A stretch of DNA of 64,000 nucleotides from Thalassospira profundimaris (GTDB taxonomy: Bacteria; Pseudomonadota; Alphaproteobacteria; Rhodospirillales; Thalassospiraceae): NCBI RefSeq assembly GCF_003326755.1, contig NZ_JPWH01000019.1, positions 21,551 to 85,550 on the forward strand, written 5' to 3'. The notes beneath the pieces were generated by a model. That model was given only the letters and a program-made list of their open reading frames with translations. It had not been told where the DNA came from and did no database searches. The position numbers and the translations under genes are program-made. Of this stretch, positions 27,276-34,747 are shown piece after piece; the stretch's first letter is position 1; the number at the start of each line of letters is the position of its first letter.

Positions 27276-29150
27276 ATGAGCTTTCCCCAGTCGTTTCTTG
27301 ACGATCTGCGGGCGCGCGTTGGTCTGGCAGATGTGGTCGGATCATCGGTGAAGCTGATCAAACGCGGCCGGGAATATTCCGGGCTGTGCCCGTTTCATAA
27401 CGAAAAATCTCCCTCTTTTACCGTGAATGAACAAAAGGGATTCTATCATTGCTTTGGCTGTGGCGCGCATGGCGATGTCATCAGCTTTGTGATGAATACA
27501 AGGGGCCTGACCTTTGTCGAGGCGGTTGAGGTGCTGGCCAACCAGGTGGGCATGGATGTGCCCAAACCCTCGCGCGAGGCGCAGGAGCGCGAGAAAAAGG
27601 CCAAAACGCTTTATGAAGTCATGGAAGCCGCCTGCGTTTTTTTTGAACGCAACTTGCGGATGCCCGAAGGGCGCGAGGGGCTGGATTATTTTCATCGGCG
27701 TGGCCTGGATGACAAAACCATCAGTGAATTTCGTCTGGGCTATGCGCCCGATAATCGTGCCGCGTTAAAGGCAGCGCTTAAGCGCGAGGATATTGACGAA
27801 CGCACCATGATCGAGGCGGGGCTTTTGATCGAGCCCGAAGATCAAAACCGGCAAAGCTATGACCGGTTTCGCGGCCGGGTGATGTTTCCGATCCTGGATC
27901 GCCGGGGCCGGGTGGTGGCGTTTGGCGGGCGGGTGATGGGCGATGCCAAACCGAAATACCTGAACAGTCCCGATACCCCGTTATTTCACAAGGGTCAGTT
28001 GCTATATGGTCTGCCGCAGGCGCGCGAGGCATCGCAGCATGGCGCGGAAATTATTGTCACCGAAGGCTATATGGATGTGATTGCCCTGCATCGCGCGGGT
28101 TATCGCGGGGCGGTGGCACCGCTGGGTACGGCGGTGACAGAAGAACAGATTGGCGAGCTTTGGAAAATGACCAACGAGCCGATCCTGTGCCTGGACGGGG
28201 ACGCGGCGGGCAAGCGTGCTGCCGTGCGTGCCGCCGAACGGGCCCTGCCGGTTTTGCGACCGGGAAAATCATTGCTGTTTTCCATTCTGCCAGAGGGCGA
28301 GGACCCCGATAGTCTGATGCGGGCGGGGGATGGCATGACGCGGTTTCGTAAAATCCTGGACCAGGCGGTGCCGCTGGCCGAACTGGTCTGGCGGCTTGAT
28401 ACGGCAGGCAGGCCGATTGATACGCCAGAGCGCCGGGCGGCTCTGGAAGCAGCGATTGGCGCGCGCATTGCCGTAATTGGCGACGAGGCGGTGCGCCATC
28501 AATATCAGTCCATGTTTCGTGATCGTACCTTTAAACTGTTTCGCGGGACTCGGGACAGTGCACCGCGACCTCAGCGGGGTGGAAATAAAAAATCCGCCAG
28601 CTATGGCAAACGCGGAAATAAAAACTATGTCTGGGAACCAGCCGGTAAAGCAGTGCCGGGGATGGCGCGGCCGGCAACGGGAAACCGACGGCTTGTGCAG
28701 GATCGTATCCTTGTTGCTACATTGATCAATCATCCGGCATTGCTTGATCATATCGGTGAAAGGCTGGGTGTTTACGTTTGTGTGGACTCCGACCTTGACA
28801 TTTTGCGGCGTGCAGTCTTAAAGCTGCTTGATGGTGATCCTGGACTTGACTCTGAAACACTTAAGGGCCACTTGAAGCGCGACGGGCTGTCGGAAACAGT
28901 CTTGCGGGCGGTTGAGAGCGACGTTATGGCTCATGCTGCCTTTGCCAGGCCCGAAACGCCGCTTACGCGGGCCCTTGCGGGTTGGGAACAGGTTTTTTCG
29001 ATGGCTGTAAGCTCCCTGGCGGACGAAGAGGCAAAATATGCCGTCCGACAGTTGGCAGCAGATGTCAGCGATGAAGAATGGGAAAGATTTTCGCATCGCC
29101 GCGATGATCTGGCCCGGCGCCGGGAAAATGTGTTCAAGCTCGACGACTGA
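27276..29150 (+). CDS. dnaG: DNA primase
   Basis: A 624-residue replicative primase that lays RNA primers at the fork. N-terminal CHC2 zinc ribbon (CPFHNEKSPSF, then HCFGCGAHGD), RNA-polymerase domain with EFRLGYAPD and GRVMFPILDRRGRVVAFGGR, TOPRIM with VTEGYMDVIALHRAG and LCLDGDAAGKRAA, and a C-terminal DnaB-binding part after a basic, low-complexity linker (~residues 425-475). Upstream of rpoD as in the macromolecular synthesis operon, here without rpsU. Confidence 0.97.
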   Translation: MSFPQSFLDDLRARVGLADVVGSSVKLIKRGREYSGLCPFHNEKSPSFTVNEQKGFYHCFGCGAHGDVISFVMNTRGLTFVEAVEVLANQVGMDVPKPSREAQEREKKAKTLYEVMEAACVFFERNLRMPEGREGLDYFHRRGLDDKTISEFRLGYAPDNRAALKAALKREDIDERTMIEAGLLIEPEDQNRQSYDRFRGRVMFPILDRRGRVVAFGGRVMGDAKPKYLNSPDTPLFHKGQLLYGLPQAREASQHGAEIIVTEGYMDVIALHRAGYRGAVAPLGTAVTEEQIGELWKMTNEPILCLDGDAAGKRAAVRAAERALPVLRPGKSLLFSILPEGEDPDSLMRAGDGMTRFRKILDQAVPLAELVWRLDTAGRPIDTPERRAALEAAIGARIAVIGDEAVRHQYQSMFRDRTFKLFRGTRDSAPRPQRGGNKKSASYGKRGNKNYVWEPAGKAVPGMARPATGNRRLVQDRILVATLINHPALLDHIGERLGVYVCVDSDLDILRRAVLKLLDGDPGLDSETLKGHLKRDGLSETVLRAVESDVMAHAAFARPETPLTRALAGWEQVFSMAVSSLADEEAKYAVRQLAADVSDEEWERFSHRRDDLARRRENVFKLDD

Positions 29151-29260
29151 TCATTGCGATTTTGCGGGATCAGGGTTCGGGCTATTTGTGATTTGCGCTG
29201 CCCTGGGCAGCGTGCGGGATAACGTGGCGCGATTGTGCCAAAGCGGGAAACGGGGAATAG

Positions 29261-31357
29261 ATGTCGTCTAAGACTTCGAGCGCCGAAGAGAAAAAGACCT
29301 CTTCTGATAACGCAGACGGACCTCTTCTCGATACTTATAAAACAGCGATCAAGAAGCTGATAGCCAAGGGCAAAGAGCAGGGTCACATTACCGTTGACGA
29401 GCTTAATGCTGCCCTGCCGTCAGAGCATTTTTCCTCTGAACAGATCGAAGACGTGATGACCAATCTCAACGAGATGGGCATTAACGTTGTCGAGAATGAA
29501 GAGAGTGAAGACAGCGATTCGGCTGATGATGACACCGATGCTGATGCCAAAGGCAACATTTCCGAAGATGACGTGGGCCGGACCGATGACCCGGTGCGCA
29601 TGTATCTGCGTGAAATGGGCAGTGTCGAGCTTTTGTCGCGCGAAGGCGAAATTGCCATTGCCAAGCGTATCGAGGCAGGCCGGGAAATGATGATTGGCGG
29701 GATTTGCGAAAGCCCGCTGACCATTCAGGCCATTGTCAACTGGCACGACCAGTTGCAGGAAGGCAAGCTTCTGTTGCGCGATGTGATCGACCTTGAAACC
29801 ACCTATGGCGGGGGCCCGGATGCCGCCGCAATTGGTGAAGAGGGTGAAGGCGACGACGAGGATGATGTCGAAGCCGTCTTCTCGCCGCTTGAATCTTCTG
29901 ATGATGAAGAGGAAGACGACGAGAAAGAAGTTGAATCCCCCGAGCAGCCCCTCTCGGCATCTCCGGCGCGTGAGCGCAAGGTTTCCTCGGACGACGAAGA
30001 CGACGAGGATGATGATGACGAAGAAGACGGGGACGGCGAAGAAGGTTCCGGCGAAGACGACGACGAAGATGACGAGAACGAACAGGTCAACGTTTCCCTT
30101 TCCAAAATGGAAGAGGAACTGACCGAGCAGGTTCTTGAGAAATTCGAGAAAATCGCCAAGACCTATGAAAAACTCCACAAGGCCCAGGAACAGCGCCTTG
30201 CGGCCATGAACAAGGGTGAAACCGTTCCGGCGGCCACCGAAAAGCGGTATGGCAAGCTCAAGCAGGAAATGGTTGATCTGATGGAAGATGTTCATTTGAA
30301 CAACTTCCGTATTGAAGAACTGCTGGACCATCTGACGGGGCTTAACAATCGTCTTCTTGGCCTGGAAGGCAAGCTTCTGCGCTATGCGGACCGCTGCAAG
30401 ATCAAACGTCCGGATTTCGTCAAACAGTATCAGGGCAACGAGCTTGACCCGAACTGGATGGAACGTGTTGGTGCGCTTTCGGGCAAGGGCTGGAAGCTGT
30501 TTGTTGAACGTTACCCCGATGAAATCGCCCAGCTGCGTGAGGGTATTGGCGGCGTGTCCGCTGAAGTCGGTTTGCCAATTGGCGAATTCCGCCGTGTTTA
30601 TGGCGTGGTCAATAAAGGCGAACGCGAAGCGGCACGCGCGAAAAAGGAAATGATCGAGGCCAATCTGCGTCTCGTGATTTCGATTGCCAAAAAATATACC
30701 AACCGTGGTTTGCAGTTCCTTGATCTGATTCAGGAAGGCAATATCGGCCTGATGAAGGCCGTCGATAAATTTGAATATCGCCGTGGTTACAAATTCTCGA
30801 CCTATGCAACCTGGTGGATTCGTCAGGCGATCACCCGTTCGATTGCCGACCAGGCCCGGACCATTCGTATTCCGGTCCACATGATCGAAACCATCAATAA
30901 ACTGGTGCGGACCTCGCGCCAGATGCTGCATGAAATCGGTCGCGAACCAACCCCGGAAGAACTGGCCGAAAAACTGCAAATGCCGCTTGAAAAAGTGCGC
31001 AAGGTTCTCAAGATCGCCAAAGAGCCGATCTCCCTTGAAACCCCGATCGGGGACGAGGAAGACAGCCATCTTGGCGATTTCATCGAGGATAAAAACGCCG
31101 TTCAGCCGCTTGATGCCGCGATCCAGGCCAATCTGCGTGAAACCACCACCCGGGTTCTGGCATCGCTCACGCCGCGTGAAGAGCGTGTTCTGCGTATGCG
31201 TTTTGGTATCGGCATGAATACCGACCACACGCTTGAAGAAGTCGGCCAGCAGTTTTCGGTGACACGTGAACGTATCCGCCAGATCGAGGCCAAGGCCCTG
31301 CGCAAGCTTAAACATCCGTCACGTTCGCGCAAGCTGCGCTCGTTCCTGGATTATTAA
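29261..31357 (+). CDS. rpoD: RNA polymerase primary sigma factor
   Basis: The 698-residue housekeeping sigma-70. Region 1.2 [31 protein letters not shown]; regions 2.1-2.4 [63 protein letters not shown]; region 3; region 4.2 [27 protein letters not shown]. Between 1.2 and 2 there is an unusually acidic stretch (~residues 187-283), rich in Asp/Glu runs. It lies 110 bp after dnaG and is followed by a clear terminator. Confidence 0.97.
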   Translation: MSSKTSSAEEKKTSSDNADGPLLDTYKTAIKKLIAKGKEQGHITVDELNAALPSEHFSSEQIEDVMTNLNEMGINVVENEESEDSDSADDDTDADAKGNISEDDVGRTDDPVRMYLREMGSVELLSREGEIAIAKRIEAGREMMIGGICESPLTIQAIVNWHDQLQEGKLLLRDVIDLETTYGGGPDAAAIGEEGEGDDEDDVEAVFSPLESSDDEEEDDEKEVESPEQPLSASPARERKVSSDDEDDEDDDDEEDGDGEEGSGEDDDEDDENEQVNVSLSKMEEELTEQVLEKFEKIAKTYEKLHKAQEQRLAAMNKGETVPAATEKRYGKLKQEMVDLMEDVHLNNFRIEELLDHLTGLNNRLLGLEGKLLRYADRCKIKRPDFVKQYQGNELDPNWMERVGALSGKGWKLFVERYPDEIAQLREGIGGVSAEVGLPIGEFRRVYGVVNKGEREAARAKKEMIEANLRLVISIAKKYTNRGLQFLDLIQEGNIGLMKAVDKFEYRRGYKFSTYATWWIRQAITRSIADQARTIRIPVHMIETINKLVRTSRQMLHEIGREPTPEELAEKLQMPLEKVRKVLKIAKEPISLETPIGDEEDSHLGDFIEDKNAVQPLDAAIQANLRETTTRVLASLTPREERVLRMRFGIGMNTDHTLEEVGQQFSVTRERIRQIEAKALRKLKHPSRSRKLRSFLDY

Positions 31358-31413
31358 AGCAGAAACACGGCGATACGGGGCTTGACCTTTGCGCCAAAAT
31401 CGCTAGTTTTCGG

Positions 31414-31443
31414 GACCGCATCGAAACATCGATGCGGTCTTTT
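31414..31443 (+). terminator. Terminator of rpoD
   Basis: GACCGCATCGA / TCGATGCGGTC, loop AACA, then TTTTCTTT; ~55 bp after the stop. Confidence 0.85.
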
Positions 31444-31466
31444 CTTTACCCGGACTTTTGTCTTGG

Positions 31467-31543
31467 GGGCCCGTAGCTCAATTGGTTAGAGCCGACCGCT
31501 CATAACGGTCTGGTTGGGGGTTCAAGTCCCTCCGGGCCTACCA
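31467..31543 (+). tRNA. tRNA with anticodon CAU, probably tRNA-Ile2; prophage attachment gene
   Basis: A 77-nt cloverleaf: acceptor GGGCCCG / CGGGCCT, D-stem GCTC/GAGC, anticodon stem GACCG/CGGTC with loop CTCATAA (CAU), T-arm GGGGG-TTCAAGT-CCCTC, encoded CCA. It lacks the three G-C pairs of initiator tRNA. It resembles bacterial tRNA-Ile2 (lysidine-modified CAU) more than elongator tRNA-Met, but this is not certain. Pair 1-72 is G-U, not G-C. The prophage integrase gene begins at once downstream, so the 3' half is the likely attL core. Confidence 0.88.
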
Positions 31544-31586
31544 AACACCCAATAAAACATATGTTTTTCAATGATTTATTGGAAAT

Positions 31587-31618
31587 GTGTCCCACGTTGA
31601 AACACCGCGTGGGACACA
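31587..31618. repeat. 11-bp inverted repeat near attL
   Basis: TGTGTCCCACG / CGTGGGACACA with a 10-nt spacer, between the tRNA and int. It could be an integrase arm-site pair or an RNA hairpin. Confidence 0.5.
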
Positions 31619-31658
31619 TTGGCCTTTCACCGGGGTAATATTTGCTGATTTCAGGCAC

Positions 31659-31688
31659 AAAAAAACCGGCCAAATGACAATGGCCGGT
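31659..31688 (-). terminator. Terminator of the integrase gene
   Basis: Minus strand ACCGGCCA / TGGCCGGT followed by seven Ts, 23 bp past the int stop; probably ends the whole early transcript. Confidence 0.85.
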
Positions 31689-31710
31689 GCCTTGTTTCTT
31701 GGTTTTGATC

Positions 31711-32817
31711 TTACCATTCAACATGCTTTAGGCGCTGCATGGCTTCCTTTGCCAAAAGCCACCGGTCGGCATCCTTTGTATAGACTTCGGATGTTTGCGC
31801 GACAGCGTGGCCGTGAATGGCCATCACCTGGTATTGTGTGCATCCCATTTCCGTCAACAGCTTGCCGGCCGCTTTGCGAATGCCGTGACTGGTGCGATCT
31901 GGAAGCCCAGCCTCAAGGCACCACTTCTTGAACCTGTTGGCTAATCCTTTTTCTGATTTGAATGGCTGGCCATATTCGGTCAGCAAGTAAGTCTGACCTT
32001 GAACAGTGGGGGCGCGTGTCGCCTTCACCAATGGGGGAAGCATCGGGATCGCAACGTATTTGGAGCCTTTCTTTTTTGGTTGCCATCCGAGCCCGAGCAT
32101 TCCGTCGCGGTTAAATTCGTGTTCCCGGCCCAAGCGGTAGGCGTCACTGATGCGACAGGCGGTAAACATAAACAGGGTGATACACAGGTGGGCATTTGTG
32201 CCTGGCTTATGAACTGATCGGTATTGCTTGAGGTCTTCGACCGACCAAGGCGTGGCACCGCCCCGGTTGATGTTGTATCGCTCCACCCCTTCCGCCGGAT
32301 TGATATGTGTGATTCCGGTTCGGTTCGACCAGCGATACATGGCCTTGATTGATTTCAGAAGGTTGTCGGCCTTGCCCGGTGTCGTTCCGAGAGCCTCATG
32401 AACCTTATAAATCTCCGATGTTGGTATCAGCATATGGCAATTGCCAAAGCGGTTGCCATCGTCAGTCATGCGATTGCAGAGTTCTAACAGCAATCCGCGC
32501 CGCTGCATCATAGTCAAAGGGGACGCCAGTTTGGCATCGACTTTGGCCTGAAGGGCATCAAGATATTTTGAGACCAGCCAGTCCAAGCTCTCCCGAATAA
32601 AGCGATCCGCTGGCGTTGCCAGTTCTGGTGCAAGTTGAATGCCCACCCGTGCTGCATGATAATGTTCCATAAACAGCTTGTGATCGGGCTGGATGTTCAG
32701 CCGAATCCTGCGAGACGGTGATCCTTCCACCCGGACGCGATAGCGTTCGTTGCCAGACGGAAGTTTTTCGCAAATCAGTCCAGGCAGATTAAGTTTCAAC
32801 TGGTTCTCTTCGGCCAT
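31711..32817 (-). CDS. int: Phage integrase, tyrosine recombinase
   Basis: A 368-residue site-specific recombinase that inserts and excises the prophage at the tRNA gene. Catalytic residues visible: Arg222 (TACRISDAYRLG), Lys253 (GSKYVAIP), His311 and Arg314 (HGIRKAAG), His337 (GHA) and the nucleophile Tyr346 (TSEVYTKDAD). The N-terminal part carries arm- and core-binding domains. It is the last gene of a long minus-strand early operon, overlapping the gene before it by 22 bp. Confidence 0.95.
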   Translation of the reverse strand: MAEENQLKLNLPGLICEKLPSGNERYRVRVEGSPSRRIRLNIQPDHKLFMEHYHAARVGIQLAPELATPADRFIRESLDWLVSKYLDALQAKVDAKLASPLTMMQRRGLLLELCNRMTDDGNRFGNCHMLIPTSEIYKVHEALGTTPGKADNLLKSIKAMYRWSNRTGITHINPAEGVERYNINRGGATPWSVEDLKQYRSVHKPGTNAHLCITLFMFTACRISDAYRLGREHEFNRDGMLGLGWQPKKKGSKYVAIPMLPPLVKATRAPTVQGQTYLLTEYGQPFKSEKGLANRFKKWCLEAGLPDRTSHGIRKAAGKLLTEMGCTQYQVMAIHGHAVAQTSEVYTKDADRWLLAKEAMQRLKHVEW

Positions 32818-32987
32818 GCTAACGGTGCCTTATCTTCAACTGGCTTTTGTTTTTCGTCAACTGATCCAAGTTTGAGCCGCACGCCTTCGGCAGTCACGAT
32901 GATTTCCGAAACCGTGAGACCGCGTTCTATGGCGGCTTTGAGAGCCCGCTTTAACTCCGTTTCCGTTACCGTGGCGCGCCGCGTCAT
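32796..32987 (-). CDS. Small phage protein of unknown function
   Basis: 63 residues; N-terminal helix MTRRATVTETELKRALKAAIERGLTVSEIIVTAEGVRLKLG then a charged tail. The shape suggests a short helical DNA- or protein-binding module. It overlaps both neighbours (22 bp with int, 4 bp with the upstream gene), arguing that it is translated. A possible excision or integration helper by position, but not shown. Confidence 0.65.
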   Translation of the reverse strand: MTRRATVTETELKRALKAAIERGLTVSEIIVTAEGVRLKLGSVDEKQKPVEDKAPLAWPKRTS

Positions 32988-33184
32988 GATTTGGTTCCTG
33001 CTTTGGAATTTGCCTTGTTTTGGGCCTCGATGATCGCCAGTTCGAGAAGTGTGGGCGGAATCTCTCGATAGTTTTTTGCGCTATGAAACGTTCGCCGGCA
33101 TCGGGGGCATGTGCCCCGGTCAACCTCGATCGCGTTTGGATCAACGGCCAGCGGGCAGGGGTTTGAAATGGGGCATCCCTTCAT
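32984..33184 (-). CDS. Small zinc-ribbon-like phage protein
   Basis: 66 residues with four cysteines in two pairs (GCPISNPCPLAV and GTCPRCRRTF). The second CPRC knuckle looks like half of a zinc ribbon. Overlapping start/stop signals on both sides place it in the operon. Function unknown. Confidence 0.65.
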   Translation of the reverse strand: MKGCPISNPCPLAVDPNAIEVDRGTCPRCRRTFHSAKNYREIPPTLLELAIIEAQNKANSKAGTKS

Positions 33185-33891
33185 TCGGCAGCCTCCATAA
33201 CCTTTGTTTTTGACGACACGATTTTCCCGAGATCGAACCGCTTGGCGTCAGAAGGATCCCGGAATGGTTTGCTGGAAAGGCGCGATGTGATGGCCGGTGT
33301 ATGCCCGGGGCGGACAAATGGCCATTCCCATACGAACCAGGCGAAGGCCTGCTTTCCCCGTGTCATTTCCTCGTCGTATGTCGCGGGGTACATTGTCACG
33401 CGATCGAGAAACGCATGAATGCGAACAGGCGGGCATTTAGTAAACAGACCGTCATTAAGATTGCGATCTTCAGAAAGCAGGTAACGCAAATCCAGCAGGC
33501 AGCATAATTTGCCGCCAAGGGGGCCAGCCTGTGTCAGCAGATCGATGCCGTGCCGAATAATGGTTGTTGCCGCCCGGGCTTTGCCTAATTGTTTGCCATT
33601 CAGTCGCCCATAGGGGGGATTGGTGACAAGGTTGGGTTTCCATAGCGTTTTCAGCTTTAGGAAGTCTGTTTGTCCTGTTACGGGGTAATAGACCTTTTTG
33701 CCGTGTTGGCGTCCGATGGTACTGGCGACAACATTCTTATGGCCAAGGATGTCGGCTGCGGTAGCTGCCAGGATTCCGTCGCCCGCGCAAAATTCGTGCA
33801 AACCACCGGGAAAGCTCTCGACCGTTGCCAGGGCGCGAAAAGTTTCCGGTGCTGAACGATAATGATCATCGAGGGGTCTAACTGCATTCAT
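33181..33891 (-). CDS. Putative DNA N6-adenine methyltransferase-like phage protein
   Basis: 236 residues. The SAM-binding start HEFCAGDGILAATAADILG and the catalytic NPPYG motif (LVTNPPYGRLNGKQLG) identify a class I DNA methyltransferase fold, and the NPPY tetrapeptide is typical of N6-adenine or glutamine methylases. No target-recognition domain is evident. The start at 33891 is chosen (MNAVRPLDDHY); a GTG three codons upstream is possible. Overlaps the end of the next methylase gene. Confidence 0.75.
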   Translation of the reverse strand: MNAVRPLDDHYRSAPETFRALATVESFPGGLHEFCAGDGILAATAADILGHKNVVASTIGRQHGKKVYYPVTGQTDFLKLKTLWKPNLVTNPPYGRLNGKQLGKARAATTIIRHGIDLLTQAGPLGGKLCCLLDLRYLLSEDRNLNDGLFTKCPPVRIHAFLDRVTMYPATYDEEMTRGKQAFAWFVWEWPFVRPGHTPAITSRLSSKPFRDPSDAKRFDLGKIVSSKTKVMEAAE

Positions 33892-34747
33892 GATGACCAC
33901 TCTCGTTAAAAAGGCAATTCATTGCCTGCACGTCAAACTTGACTGCTTTGGGGGCGGTTGCCAGTGGATAAGGAGCAGTGTAATTTGTAAGGATAAGCTC
34001 TTGTTTGGTGTTGGTGCCGCCTCCGGTCACATTTACTCGATGCACCTGCCAATCTTTCAAAATTTCAGAATAAATTGTGTCCGGGTTCATGCTTAGGATG
34101 ACGCGGGCTTTACATTGCGCCAGTCTCTCGGCCAATTTTTTGTGTTCGTCGTCGTTCATTTTGTGTTTGTAGCGGCGCCCAACTGGACCCGGATAAGGTG
34201 GATCGACATAGAGAATACAGTTACCAACATCGTAACTGTCGATCAGCTTTAAGGCTGGTACCGACCTAACGCATACTCCACGCAATCGATTGGCGACCGA
34301 CACCAGTCGTTCCGGCAATTTGCACCAAGATAATTCAGGGGCAGTTGTTTGCCCTTTTGACCACCGAAAACCTGTGCGGTGTGCATTGCTACCAGCGCGG
34401 CCCATCCAGCTAACAATCAGGAAGTGCCATGCGCGTTCTACAGGATCGCTTGGTGTCTCACTGGATTGGGCGCGATTTAATTCATCCTGTGCGTAAGGTG
34501 TCAGTTCAACAAACTTCATGAGTTGGGTTAATTGCTTCGTGTTCCGCAGTACGGAAAACAGATTTACAATCTCACCATTGATGTCATTGATTACTTCTCG
34601 CTTATGGCGCGGCTTTCTAAGTGTGACGATTGCAGATCCGCAAAACAGGTCTACCCATGTGTCACATTCTGGCGGCACAAGGCTAATGATCCTCTTCGCC
34701 AGTCTGTCTTTAGTTCCAAAATAATTAATTGGTCTGCCGATCGTCAC
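33878..34747 (-). CDS. D12-class (Dam-like) DNA adenine methyltransferase
   Basis: 289 residues. N-terminal INYFGTKDRLAKRIISLVP (FxGxK motif I), WVDLFCGSAIVTL, and catalytic LYVDPPYPGP (DPPY motif IV), the order of the Dam/alpha group. It likely methylates adenine in phage DNA to evade restriction or to regulate transcription. I prefer the GTG at 34747: it sits 5 bp after GGGAGGGG and overlaps the stop of the primase gene as GTGA. The longer ATG form (34777) lacks a ribosome site. Confidence 0.87.
   Translation of the reverse strand: MTIGRPINYFGTKDRLAKRIISLVPPECDTWVDLFCGSAIVTLRKPRHKREVINDINGEIVNLFSVLRNTKQLTQLMKFVELTPYAQDELNRAQSSETPSDPVERAWHFLIVSWMGRAGSNAHRTGFRWSKGQTTAPELSWCKLPERLVSVANRLRGVCVRSVPALKLIDSYDVGNCILYVDPPYPGPVGRRYKHKMNDDEHKKLAERLAQCKARVILSMNPDTIYSEILKDWQVHRVNVTGGGTNTKQELILTNYTAPYPLATAPKAVKFDVQAMNCLFNESGHHECS

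Noticed and set aside
29420..31315. A 631-codon minus-strand open frame antisense to rpoD
   Set aside because: A shadow of rpoD codon bias (Phe/His/Gly-rich), no domain, no ribosome site.
31414..31443. attL left of the tRNA
   Set aside because: This hairpin is the rpoD terminator; the integrase position points to the tRNA 3' end.
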